From: an uncultured Methanobrevibacter sp.
Lineage (GTDB): Archaea > Methanobacteriota > Methanobacteria > Methanobacteriales > Methanobacteriaceae
Length of the DNA stretch: 64,000 nucleotides
Direction of reading: 5' to 3'
Assembly: GCA_900317865.1 (NCBI GenBank)
Contig: ONIK01000005.1
Span: 17,508-81,507 of the forward strand
Shown here: positions 48,378-56,298 of the stretch, in pieces
Position numbering within the stretch: position 1 is the first letter of the stretch
How the letters are laid out: every line of letters begins with the position of its first letter
The notes under the pieces: generated by a model
The model's database searches: none
Seen by the model: the letters and a program-made list of their open reading frames with translations, nothing else
Told to the model about the DNA's origin: nothing
Program-made: the position numbers and the translations under genes

Positions 48378-48404
48378 TTTTTGGTTAGAAATAAAAAATA
48401 AACA

Positions 48405-48431
48405 ATGTTATACTAATATAACATATGTTAT
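48405..48431. promoter_or_regulatory. inverted repeats upstream of the flavoprotein TATA box
   Basis: Overlapping inverted repeats: ATGTTATA-ctaa-TATAACAT (48405-48424) and ATAAC-ATAT-GTTAT (48418-48431). The second is the cysteine-regulon form and ends 5 bp before the plus-strand TATA box AGTATATAAG (48436-48445). Confidence 0.5.
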
Positions 48432-48512
48432 TATAGTATATAAGCATTGTTATATTTTCAAAAATTTTAAGTAAAAAATAAGACAAAATTAATCATAAAG
48501 GAGAGAATTTAT

Positions 48513-49031
48513 ATGAAAACTGTTGCTTTAATCGGAAGTCCTCGTAAAAAAGGAAACTGTGACATATTAGTAAATAAAATAGTTGAGAAAATAGACGGTG
48601 AAACAGAAGTCATATACTTAAATGACATGAACTTAGGATACTGTAATGCATGCCTAGGCTGTCAAAAAGGAGACTGTGTAAAAGATGATGACACAAGAGA
48701 TATTATCGCAAAAATAGAAGATGCAGATTTACTGATTTTTTCAAGCCCAATATACTATGGCCAAATTACTGCACAAGCTAAAACAGTTATTGACAGATTC
48801 TACATGATTTCACAAAACCCTGAAAGGTCTCTTGAAGGTACCAAAGTCATTTCAGTATTTACCCAAGCAAATCCAGGAGATGCATTTGATTCATACATCA
48901 CTTCACTGAACACAATGCCATTTGGATATATGGGAATGGAAGTCATTGAAACTATAATCGCAAAAGGTGCTGGCGGAAAAGGCGAAGGTCTTGAGGATGC
49001 ACTTAAAAAAATAGAAGAATTGGAGATTTAA
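48513..49031 (+). CDS. iron-sulfur flavoprotein (NADPH-dependent FMN reductase family)
   Basis: 172 residues with a flavodoxin-like fold: the FMN phosphate loop GSPRKKGNCD at the N-terminus, the cysteine motif CNACLGCQKGDC (C-x2-C-x2-C-x4-C, as in methanogen iron-sulfur flavoproteins) and the flavin-ring loop SPIYYGQITAQAK. It probably transfers electrons between ferredoxin-like carriers and a partner, perhaps in oxidative stress. AAGGAGAG lies upstream of the ATG. Its promoter region is shared with metY and contains the sulfur-linked palindromes, suggesting joint control. Confidence 0.93.
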   Translation: MKTVALIGSPRKKGNCDILVNKIVEKIDGETEVIYLNDMNLGYCNACLGCQKGDCVKDDDTRDIIAKIEDADLLIFSSPIYYGQITAQAKTVIDRFYMISQNPERSLEGTKVISVFTQANPGDAFDSYITSLNTMPFGYMGMEVIETIIAKGAGGKGEGLEDALKKIEELEI

Positions 49032-49042
49032 TCTCCTTTTCT
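49022..49042 (+). terminator. hairpin plus T-run after the flavoprotein gene
   Basis: GGAGATT (49022-49028) and AATCTCC (49030-49036) form a tight hairpin over the stop codon, followed by TTTTC. Confidence 0.55.
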
Positions 49043-50346
49043 AATCATTTATTTCATAACCTAAATTAATTAACTCATCACGTATTTTATCAGACAATTC
49101 ATACTGTTTTGCTGCTCTTAAATCAGATCTTACATCAGTAATTAAATTAAATAAATCATCTGAACCTGCTGAAGTTTCTTCCAAATAGAAGTCTACACCC
49201 AATATTTGAGAAACATCATCTAAAAATGCTTTAATAGCTATCTTATCATTTTCAGCCAATTCTTCATTTTTAGTTGCAGTAATTAATTTGAATATTGCAG
49301 CAATAGCTTTAGGAGTATTGAAATCATCATCCATACTATTAAAGAATTCATCGTCAGATTGATGAAGGGAATCTTTTGAAAAATCGATAGGACTTCTATA
49401 ATGAGTTGATAATACAAAGAATCTGAATGTATCTGCATCCCAGTCTTCAAGCAATTCACGAATAGTAATGAAATTATGCAGGGATTTAGACATTTTTTCT
49501 CCATTTACATTTAAAAATCCCGTATGTAACCAATATCTTACCATTGGAGATTTTCCGCTGACAGCTTCCATTTGAGTAATCTCCGCTTCGTGATGAGGGA
49601 AAATCAGGTCTAGCCCCCCACCATGAACATCATACTGTTCACCAAAGTAGTATTCAGTTATAGCAGTATCTTCTATATGCCATCCAGGCCTTCCATCACC
49701 CCATGGAGAATGAAATACAGGTTCATCGACATTATCTCTTTTTTTCCATAATGCAAAGTCCTGTTCATTTCTTTTTGTAGTTTCAGCTAATTCCCTGTGG
49801 GATTCCAATTCATCAATTTTACGATTTGATAATTTTCCAAATTCTTCAAATTTTTCAATTTCAAAGTAAACTCCATCATCACTTTCATAAGCAAATCCCT
49901 TATCGATTAATCTTTGAATTTGGTCTATTATTTCATCAAGATGATCAGTTGCTCTTGCAAATAAATTAACACCCGTGACATTTAATTTAGTCATGTCTTC
50001 AATGTATCTTTTTTCAAACTTCCTAGCTATATCACTTGCTGGAATTCCTGATTCTTTTGACCTGTTAATTATTTTATCATCAATATCAGTGATATTCTGA
50101 ATATAAAAAACAGCATATCCAGAATATTCCAAATATCTTTTTATTGTATCAAAAGAAATGTAAGTTCTTCCATGACCAATATGAGCATCATCATAATTTT
50201 ATTGTATCAAAAGAAATGTAAGTTCTTCCATGACCAATATGAGCATCATCATAAACGGTAGGTCCACAAACAAATAAATTTACACGATTTTTGTTTATGG
50301 TTTCAAAATTTTCTTTACTACGAGTTAATGTAGAATAAATATCCAT
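49041..50346 (-). pseudogene. cysS: cysteinyl-tRNA synthetase, frame broken by a 58-bp tandem duplication
   Basis: Charges tRNA-Cys. The N-terminal part from the ATG at 50346 (GAGGAA upstream) has [25 protein letters not shown] with the HIGH motif; the rest, in another frame from about 50140 down, has YIQNITDIDDKI, the zinc-linked HHEAEITQ and KMSKS. Between them is a perfect duplication of 58 bp (50139-50196 and 50197-50254), which is 19 codons plus 1. Removing one copy gives 1248 bp, an intact 415-residue gene. Because this enzyme should be essential here, an assembly or base-calling fault is as likely as a true mutation. Confidence 0.85.
50139..50254. repeat. perfect 58-bp tandem duplication inside cysS
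   Basis: Two identical, directly abutting 58-bp copies, 50139-50196 and 50197-50254. The flanks differ (CT before the first, ACGG after the second), so the unit ends are exact. Confidence 0.95.
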
Positions 50347-50376
50347 AAAAAATTCCTCAAAAAAATAGTTATATAG

Positions 50377-50448
50377 AGGCAAGTAAGGGATTTGAACCCC
50401 TGTTTCATGGTCTGCAGCCACGCACCTAAGCCACTCGGTTAACTTGCC
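50377..50448 (-). tRNA. tRNA-Cys (GCA)
   Basis: Folds as a complete tRNA: acceptor GGCAAGT paired with ACTTGCC, a D-arm, an anticodon stem CGTGG/CCATG around the loop CTGCAGA (anticodon GCA) and a T-arm with TTCAAAT loop. No intron and no encoded CCA. A TATA box (minus-strand TTTATATAC near 50502-50510) lies upstream. It sits directly ahead of the cysS gene (30 bp), on the same strand. Confidence 0.95.
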
Positions 50449-50455
50449 AATAAAA

Positions 50456-50486
50456 ATTAAAGTATAATAAAATATTATACTTTAAT
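50456..50486. promoter_or_regulatory. 31-bp inverted repeat upstream of tRNA-Cys
   Basis: Perfect 14-bp arms (50456-50469 and 50473-50486) with a 3-nt AAA loop. It lies between the tRNA-Cys TATA box and the mature 5' end, and also downstream of the regulator gene, so it could be a leader hairpin, an operator or a terminator. Confidence 0.5.
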
Positions 50487-50521
50487 AGTATATAAACATT
50501 ACTAAAAATTCCAATATTTTA

Positions 50522-50896
50522 CTATTTTGACTCAGACCCCATACAAGATTGACAGTCTTCACCAAGGTCATCTGTATTTATACCAAGTTGTTCCAATACA
50601 TCAGCAGTTTTTACACATTTACATATTTGACAGGTTCTTGGAATTAAATCTGCTTTTGTAGATTCGCCGGTAGACAATTCAAAGGCAAAATCTTTTACCA
50701 TATTTCTAACATTTTCTTCTAATTTTATTCCGCTTCCTCTTTTATCAGTAATATACTGGGAAACAGCAGGCTGAGTTATGTCCATAAGTTCAGAAACATC
50801 CTTTTGTTTCATCCCTAAATTTAATAATTCTTTAGCTAATTCGGATCTAATAGCTGGTATTACATACCATACAACAATTTCACAAGGCGGTTTCAT
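50522..50896 (-). CDS. HTH transcriptional regulator with C-terminal cysteine cluster, likely sulfur/cysteine regulator
   Basis: 124 residues. An XRE-like helix-turn-helix (about 18-55, LGMKQKDVSELMDITQPAVSQYI) is followed by a helical linker and a C-terminal segment with CQICKCVK and CQSCMG (four to five cysteines), suited to an iron-sulfur cluster or redox switch. It overlaps the end of cysE by 4 bp (shared ATGA), so it is co-translated with cysE, and cysK lies just upstream. I infer that it controls cysteine synthesis genes, perhaps through the ATAAC-N4-GTTAT sites; direct evidence is lacking. Confidence 0.85.
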   Translation of the reverse strand: MKPPCEIVVWYVIPAIRSELAKELLNLGMKQKDVSELMDITQPAVSQYITDKRGSGIKLEENVRNMVKDFAFELSTGESTKADLIPRTCQICKCVKTADVLEQLGINTDDLGEDCQSCMGSESK

Positions 50897-51609
50897 GATT
50901 TATCACCATCTTTACTTAATAAGTCTCCATAAGTTTTTTCATCATCAATCTGATCAGTTAAACATAAATCATGTTTTTCAAGTAAAATTTTTATTATTTC
51001 CTCATTTTGTTTAATTTGACTTTCTAATGATTTAATTGCTCCAGCAACAGGGTCAGGTAATTTATTGTGTTCCAAATCAACAACATGGGCACTATTTTTA
51101 CATCTGACAATTCTTCCAGGAACACCAACACATGTTGATTCCGGAGGAACATCTTTTAAAACAACGGCCCCAGTACCTATTTTAGAATACTCACCAATAG
51201 TAATATTACCCATAACCTTAGCACCGGCACCGATAATAACACCCTTTTCAATTGTAGGATGCCTTTTGGTTTTTTGGGTTGTTGTACCACCAAGAACAAC
51301 TCCCTGATAGATTAACACATCATCACCAACAATTGTTGTTTCACCAACAACAATTCCCATTCCATGGTCAATGAAAACCCTTTTACCAATTTGAGCACCA
51401 GGATGTATTTCAATACCTGTCAAAAATCTTGCCAAAGTAGAATTCATTCTAGCAAGCAGTTTAAAAGAATGATTCCAGAGAAAATGACTAATCCTATGCA
51501 TGAATAATGCCCATACACCAGGATAGCACAAAAAAATCTCTAGAGTACTTCTTGCAGCAGGATCTCTCTCCTTGATTGCTTTAATTTCATCATTAAATCT
51601 CTCTAACAT
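50893..51609 (-). CDS. cysE: serine O-acetyltransferase
   Basis: Acetylates serine, the first step of the bacterial-type cysteine route. 238 residues with the N-terminal helical domain (FLCYPGVWALFMHRISHFLW) and a left-handed beta-helix of hexapeptide repeats (IHPGAQIGKRVFIDHGMGIVVGE region), containing the catalytic His/Asp pair in IDHGMG. GGAG precedes the ATG. It overlaps the regulator gene at its 3' end. The promoter upstream has a weaker form of the cysteine-regulon repeat. Confidence 0.95.
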   Translation of the reverse strand: MLERFNDEIKAIKERDPAARSTLEIFLCYPGVWALFMHRISHFLWNHSFKLLARMNSTLARFLTGIEIHPGAQIGKRVFIDHGMGIVVGETTIVGDDVLIYQGVVLGGTTTQKTKRHPTIEKGVIIGAGAKVMGNITIGEYSKIGTGAVVLKDVPPESTCVGVPGRIVRCKNSAHVVDLEHNKLPDPVAGAIKSLESQIKQNEEIIKILLEKHDLCLTDQIDDEKTYGDLLSKDGDKS

Positions 51610-51657
51610 CTATAAACTCCAAGATATAATAAAAATTTATATATAATATGTTATATT

Positions 51658-51671
51658 ATAATAGGTGTTAT
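51658..51671. promoter_or_regulatory. weak cysteine-regulon repeat in the cysE promoter
   Basis: ATAATAGGTGTTAT fits ATAAC-N4-GTTAT with one mismatch and touches the minus-strand TATA box CATTTATATAAC (51667-51678). Confidence 0.4.
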
Positions 51672-51702
51672 ATAAATGTTAATTTTAAACACAATTATCT
51701 AC

Positions 51703-52650
51703 TTATTCAAATAACCAATCCACTGAAAGATATCTTTCACCATTATCCGGTAAAATAGCAATGATTCTTTTTCCTTTATTTTCTTCTCTTTTAGCTAATT
51801 CCAATGCAGCAAAAGTAGCAGCACCAGAGGAAATACCTGCAAAAATACCTTCTTCCTTAGCTAATGCAAGTAAAGTATTTCCTGCATCTTCATTTGCAAC
51901 AGGGAAAATTTCATCGATAACTTCAGCATCATAAATAGACGGAACAAAACCTGCACCAATACCTTGGATTTTATGAGGTCCTTTTTCTCCTTTACCTAAG
52001 GTTTGAGAGTCTTTAGGTTCAACAGCAACTATTTTAACATCAGGAACTTCTTGTTTTAAAACTTTACCAATTCCAGTTGCTGTTCCTCCAGTTCCAACAC
52101 CCGCAACAACGATGTCAACATTTCCTTCAGTGTCTCTTAATATTTCCTGAGCAGTTGTTTTTGAGTGAATTTCCACATTAGCAGGATTGTCAAATTGACC
52201 TAAAATTATAGCGTTTGGATTTTCGCTTTCAATTTCATTAGCTTTTGCAATAGCTCCACCCATTCCTTCAGAACCTGGAGTCAATACAATTTCAGCACCA
52301 AAAATAGCCAATAATTTTCTTCTTTCAATAGACATTGTTTCAGGCATTGTTAAAATTAACTTATAACCTTTAGCAGCAGCTGCAAAACCAAGTCCAATAC
52401 CAGTATTTCCACTAGTTGGTTCAACAATTACTGAATCTTTATTTAATAAACCTTTTTCTTCCGCATCTTCAATCATTGCAACAGCAACACGGTCTTTAAC
52501 ACTTCCTGTCGGATTGAAAGATTCCATTTTGACATCAACTTCTGCATCTAAGTCTTTAGTAATATTATTTAATTTTACAATAGGAGTATTACCAATAGCA
52601 TCAACAACACTATCCAAGACTCCTCTTTTTAATTCAGGTACATTCACCAT
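51703..52650 (-). CDS. cysK: cysteine synthase (O-acetylserine sulfhydrylase)
   Basis: PLP enzyme that makes cysteine from O-acetylserine and sulfide, the partner step to CysE. 315 residues with the PLP lysine in NPTGSVKDRVAVAM, the substrate loop PTSGNTGIGLGF, and the phosphate-binding GVGTGGTATGIG. The ATG at 52650 has GGAGAT upstream. It is a single-gene unit with its own promoter and two copies of the regulon repeat. Confidence 0.96.
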   Translation of the reverse strand: MVNVPELKRGVLDSVVDAIGNTPIVKLNNITKDLDAEVDVKMESFNPTGSVKDRVAVAMIEDAEEKGLLNKDSVIVEPTSGNTGIGLGFAAAAKGYKLILTMPETMSIERRKLLAIFGAEIVLTPGSEGMGGAIAKANEIESENPNAIILGQFDNPANVEIHSKTTAQEILRDTEGNVDIVVAGVGTGGTATGIGKVLKQEVPDVKIVAVEPKDSQTLGKGEKGPHKIQGIGAGFVPSIYDAEVIDEIFPVANEDAGNTLLALAKEEGIFAGISSGAATFAALELAKREENKGKRIIAILPDNGERYLSVDWLFE

Positions 52651-52688
52651 AGTTTTATCTCCTAAGTTTTTATGTTAAAGTTAAAATT

Positions 52689-52726
52689 ATAACAATAGTT
52701 ATTAATTATAACTATAGTTATATAAC
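52689..52726. promoter_or_regulatory. double cysteine-regulon repeat in the cysK promoter
   Basis: Two copies of ATAAC-N4-GTTAT in tandem (52689-52702 and 52708-52721) and an extra ATAAC half-site at 52722-52726. They lie just downstream of the minus-strand TATA box CTTTATATATAAAA (52733-52746), across the predicted start, a typical repressor position. Confidence 0.6.
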
Positions 52727-52758
52727 GAAGTTTTTATATATAAAGATTTCTATAAAAA

Positions 52759-53382
52759 TCAGCTTCCATCATAGTCACATAAATAATTCACAGGACACAT
52801 TTCACACTGAGGTGAAGTTGGTTTACAAATATTCTGTCCGAACTGAACCATCAAATCATTTAATTTAATCCACAATTCTTTTGGAGCGATTTTGGACAAT
52901 TCAAATTCCGTTTCATCAGGATTTTTAGTATTAACCAAACCCATCCTGTTTGAAATCCTGTGAACATGTGTATCAACGGGAATAGCAGGAAGTTCAAAAG
53001 CAAAAACAAGAACACAATTAGCAGTTTTACGCCCAACACCAGGAAGTTTTACAAGCTCTTCCAAAGTATCAGGTACCTCGCCGCCATACTGGTCAATCAA
53101 AATCTGAGAAACTTCCTGAATACGGCCTGCTTTAACACGATAAAAACCTGCAGGCTTAATTAATTCCTGAACATCTTCAGTCGGAGCCTCCACAACTTCA
53201 TAAATGTCCTTATATTTTGAAAATAAATTGTTAGTTGCCTGATCAGTGTTTTCATCACGAGTCCTTTGAGATAAAATGGTTCTAACAAGAACCTTGTAAG
53301 GATCATGGTCTAAAAAAACTCTAATTTCAAAAACATTATTCAATTCTTCAACAATTTTAATAACCCTATCAGTTTTACTCAT
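52759..53382 (-). CDS. nth: endonuclease III (DNA glycosylase/AP lyase)
   Basis: Base-excision repair enzyme that removes oxidised pyrimidines. 207 residues: helix-hairpin-helix [13 protein letters not shown] with the catalytic Lys, the Asp in IPVDTHVHR, and the iron-sulfur cluster motif C-x6-C-x2-C-x5-C ([17 protein letters not shown]) at the end. The ATG directly abuts the aroA stop codon, so both share an mRNA. Confidence 0.95.
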   Translation of the reverse strand: MSKTDRVIKIVEELNNVFEIRVFLDHDPYKVLVRTILSQRTRDENTDQATNNLFSKYKDIYEVVEAPTEDVQELIKPAGFYRVKAGRIQEVSQILIDQYGGEVPDTLEELVKLPGVGRKTANCVLVFAFELPAIPVDTHVHRISNRMGLVNTKNPDETEFELSKIAPKELWIKLNDLMVQFGQNICKPTSPQCEMCPVNYLCDYDGS

Positions 53383-54699
53383 TTACACCAACTCTAATTC
53401 AAAACCAATCTCTGCCATGGATTCAATGAAATTAGGAAAAGATACATCGAAAACTTCCCCATTTATAATCTCAACATCATGTTTTAGGCCAATTAATGAA
53501 AATGCCATCGCCAACCTATGGTCACCACATGAATCAACAGTTCCGCTTGAAACCCCACCTGTGATACTCATACCATCTTCAAACTCTTCCAACTGGCAAT
53601 TTAGTTTCTCCAACTGTCTGCAGGTAGTATCTATCCTGTCAGTTTCCTTAACTCTTGCATGTTTAACGCCAGTAATATTAGTGGTTCCTTCAGCCATTGC
53701 AGCAAGAACTGCCACAGTAATCAGCAAATCCGGTGCATTGGACAAATTAACATCAATTCCCTTAAGTTTTCCATCAGATGAAATCTCAACATAATCATCA
53801 TGAACAGTGATATCGGCACCCATTCTTTTTAAAATATCCAATATTAATTTATCTCCCTGTTTGGAATTCTTAAATAAATTTAAAATCTTTGCATGACCTC
53901 CATTAATAGCAATACATGCAAGCAAATAAGAAGCAGATGAATAATCACCTTCAACAGTATAATTACAAGCTTTATACTGCTGTTTTTTTACTTTAAACTC
54001 ATCAACACGACAGGTTTTATGTTCTTTTGTACAGTCTTCATGTTTAACGTAAAAACCTTTCAAAACATGTACACCGAATTTTTTCATAATATCCAGTGTC
54101 ATATCAACATAAGGGCGGGATTTAAACTCCGGCAAAACAAATAAAGTAACACCTTTATCAGACAATGGAGAAGAAACTAAAATAGACGAGATATACTGTG
54201 AACTGACACTGCCTGAAATGTTAGTTTCACCACCCACATAACCGGACTTAATTAAAATTGGTGCCTTGCCATTATCATTAAGTGATGTGGCTTCAATTCC
54301 CAAATTTTTAATAGCTCCAATCAATAAATCCATTGGACGGGTCTGCAAAGAATCATCTCCAGTTAAAATAACATCATTATCAGATAAACCTGAAACACTA
54401 GTCATCAAACGTAGTGTAGTGCCAGAATTAGCCAAATCAATTGGCTCATCACTTGAATTATGTAACTTTCCGCCAGTACCTACAACTTCCAGATAATCAT
54501 CATTTTGTGTAATTTGAGCCCCTAAAGTCCTACATACATTAATAGAAGCCAATGTATCTTCAGAAAATAACATATCATATAATCTGGAAGTACCTTCAGC
54601 CAATGATGCTAAAATAACGGCCCTATGAGAATAGCTTTTTGAAGGAGGGGCTTTAACGACTCCACCAATATTAGAAATACTTTTAACCTTAAGTTTCAT
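53383..54699 (-). CDS. aroA: 3-phosphoshikimate 1-carboxyvinyltransferase (EPSP synthase)
   Basis: Joins phosphoenolpyruvate to shikimate-3-phosphate in the aromatic pathway. 438 residues with PPSKSYSHRAVILASLAEG near the N-terminus, LANSGTTLRLMTSV and DHRLAMAFSL near the C-terminus, each typical of the family. I take the ATG at 54699, 5 nt after GGATGGT; the TTG at 54711 overlaps that site. An internal segment with several cysteines and lysines (VKHEDCTKEHKTC, about residue 220-235) looks like an insertion relative to most EPSP synthases. Followed at once by nth. Confidence 0.95.
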   Translation of the reverse strand: MKLKVKSISNIGGVVKAPPSKSYSHRAVILASLAEGTSRLYDMLFSEDTLASINVCRTLGAQITQNDDYLEVVGTGGKLHNSSDEPIDLANSGTTLRLMTSVSGLSDNDVILTGDDSLQTRPMDLLIGAIKNLGIEATSLNDNGKAPILIKSGYVGGETNISGSVSSQYISSILVSSPLSDKGVTLFVLPEFKSRPYVDMTLDIMKKFGVHVLKGFYVKHEDCTKEHKTCRVDEFKVKKQQYKACNYTVEGDYSSASYLLACIAINGGHAKILNLFKNSKQGDKLILDILKRMGADITVHDDYVEISSDGKLKGIDVNLSNAPDLLITVAVLAAMAEGTTNITGVKHARVKETDRIDTTCRQLEKLNCQLEEFEDGMSITGGVSSGTVDSCGDHRLAMAFSLIGLKHDVEIINGEVFDVSFPNFIESMAEIGFELELV

Positions 54700-54865
54700 T
54701 TTACCATCCAAAATATTGAACTTACCTTTTCCATAACTTTCTTAATAATAAATTATTAATACATTAGTTAATTAAATTTTTGGAAGTGTACAAAACTTTA
54801 AATCTAAGACATACTTTTTATTTGAACATATAATTTATATGCAAGTAAACTTTAAATTAATAATT

Positions 54866-55729
54866 ATGAATGAAAATAACGAGACATCTGAATATATTAC
54901 ATTTCCAAGAACTTTCGAGAAATATAAATGGTACAAACCAATACTTGTTTTAATATTAGGTTTAGTAATAATGGTTATACTTCAAGGAATAATAACAGTA
55001 ATTTTTGGTGGAATATATGGATGGGACATTATAATATCTATTTTAAATGGAGGATATGAAGTTTTAAATACAGAAATGGGGGAAATTTTTACTGATTTGG
55101 GAGTTATTATTATGATTCCTTCCCTATATCTTGCATCCAAAATCATCAAAGACAGACCATTTTCTTCATATGCATCTTCACGTGGAGGATGGAATTATAA
55201 ACTCTATTTTAAAGCTTTGGTAATTCCATTTATAATGTATATAATCTTTGGAGCAATAGATTTTGCCATTAAAGGACCGGAAGGCACTGCACATTTTTCA
55301 TGGACCTTTTTAATCTTGACTTTAATTTTAGTGCCTTTACAGTGTATTGCAGAAGAATATGTATTCCGTGGTTTATTTATGCAAACTTTCGGATCATGGT
55401 TTAAAATACCCATAGTGGCAGTAATCCTTCAAGCGATAGTTTTTGCATTATGTCATGCATATAACAGTTTAGGAATAATAGAAGTGTTTATTTCCGGACT
55501 ATTTTTCGGATTTATTACCTGGAAAACAAATGGTATAGAAGTAAGTTCTGCCATACATACTGTTAATAATTTTACAATCAGTTTATTCGTTATGCTTGGA
55601 ATTCAATCATCAACTTCATCACCAACATTAACTGATGCAGTAACTTCAATTGTTTTTCTAATAATACTATACATTGTAATGTATTATGTAGGTAAAAAAA
55701 CCGATTGGTTTGGCGAAATCAAAGAATAA
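54866..55729 (+). CDS. CPBP-family intramembrane metalloprotease
   Basis: About 287 residues with eight hydrophobic segments. The CPBP (CAAX-like) motifs are present: IAEEYVFRGLF (EExxxR), a His in FALCHAYNS and the His/Asn of AIHTVNNF. In archaea such proteases may cleave membrane or lipidated proteins; no substrate is known. The ATG at 54866 avoids the TATA-like stretch that surrounds the in-frame ATG at 54839; neither has a ribosome site. A terminator hairpin follows. Confidence 0.85.
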   Translation: MNENNETSEYITFPRTFEKYKWYKPILVLILGLVIMVILQGIITVIFGGIYGWDIIISILNGGYEVLNTEMGEIFTDLGVIIMIPSLYLASKIIKDRPFSSYASSRGGWNYKLYFKALVIPFIMYIIFGAIDFAIKGPEGTAHFSWTFLILTLILVPLQCIAEEYVFRGLFMQTFGSWFKIPIVAVILQAIVFALCHAYNSLGIIEVFISGLFFGFITWKTNGIEVSSAIHTVNNFTISLFVMLGIQSSTSSPTLTDAVTSIVFLIILYIVMYYVGKKTDWFGEIKE

Positions 55730-55762
55730 GATTATTTCAATTTGAATAATCTATTTTTTTCT
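55729..55762 (+). terminator. hairpin plus T-run after the CPBP gene
   Basis: AGATTATT (55729-55736) pairs with AATAATCT (55745-55752), loop of 8 nt, followed by ATTTTTTTCTTTTTTT. It begins at the last base of the stop codon. Confidence 0.6.
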
Positions 55763-55850
55763 TTTTTTATATGATAACAAAAAATTCAAAAGATTTTCAT
55801 AATTACAATATTAATTTAATAGCATTAAATCACAAATACTTTTTCTTATG

Positions 55851-55913
55851 AATGAGAACAATTTTTATCAATGAAAACAATATTTATCAATGGCCTCAAC
55901 AAGCTTTATATAT
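55851..55913 (+). promoter_or_regulatory. 19-bp tandem repeat and TATA box upstream of the candidate ncRNA
   Basis: Two adjacent 19-bp units (55851-55869 and 55870-55888) of the form AATGA(G/A)AACAAT(T/A)TTTATC, two mismatches between them, end 15 bp before a strong TATA box CTTTATATAT (55904-55913). Predicted start of transcription is near 55933. Confidence 0.5.
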
Positions 55914-55932
55914 CAAAATAACTATAAAAACA

Positions 55933-56140
55933 AATTGACATCTTAATTGATGTCCAATCATATACCGAAATTCAACATTTAAGTCTAATGGTTTAACCAT
56001 TAGGAGAATAGGGTGAGATTTAAAAAATTAAAATAGGCTCATGTGAATCATAATGCAGTGAGAGGTTCAAACATGCTTTCACTAACGCATCACCACATAC
56101 AGAAATGTATGTTCAATCTCACCCTACAACTCTTTTTATA
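55933..56140 (+). ncRNA. candidate structured non-coding RNA, about 200 nt
   Basis: Starts about 20-25 nt after a strong TATA box. Hairpin 1: GACATC (55937-55942) with GATGTC (55949-55954). Hairpin 2: CTAATGGT (55985-55992) with ACCATTAG (55996-56003). Then a domain closed by a perfect 12-bp helix, TAGGGTGAGATT (56009-56020) with AATCTCACCCTA (56115-56126), enclosing an A-rich linker, a stem ATGC-AGTGAGAG (56053-56064) with CTTTCACT (56076-56083) and GCAT (56087-56090), and a hairpin ACATAC (56095-56100) with GTATGT (56107-56112). A T-rich run (CTCTTTTTATAG) ends it. It has no open frame and none of the RNase P RNA or SRP RNA core motifs I would expect. Much more GC-rich than other spacers. 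Confidence 0.6.
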
Positions 56141-56253
56141 GAATCATTCGATTAAATAGTTGGTATCCTTGGCAAATTACTATGGAGCATCCCATATAGT
56201 AATTCACTTAACTTAAATGAGATAAAAAACATAAAGTAAATTAACTAAATAAT

Positions 56254-56298
56254 TTAAAAAAAAGTAATTTAAAGAAGTAATATTATCTTATTACTTCT
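56254..56298 (-). terminator. hairpin plus T-run after valS
   Basis: AGAAGTAATA (56273-56282) pairs with TATTACTTCT (56289-56298), loop of 6 nt covering the valS stop codon; on the minus strand an unbroken T-run follows some 10 nt later. Confidence 0.6.

Noticed and set aside
50347..50421. N-terminal extension of the cysS reading frame through the tRNA-Cys gene
   Set aside because: It would translate part of the tRNA; the ATG at 50346 has a GAGGAA ribosome site and matches the usual start of the protein.
56060..56080. GGTTCAAAC in the candidate ncRNA resembling a tRNA T-loop
   Set aside because: No T-stem, acceptor stem or anticodon arm can be formed around it.
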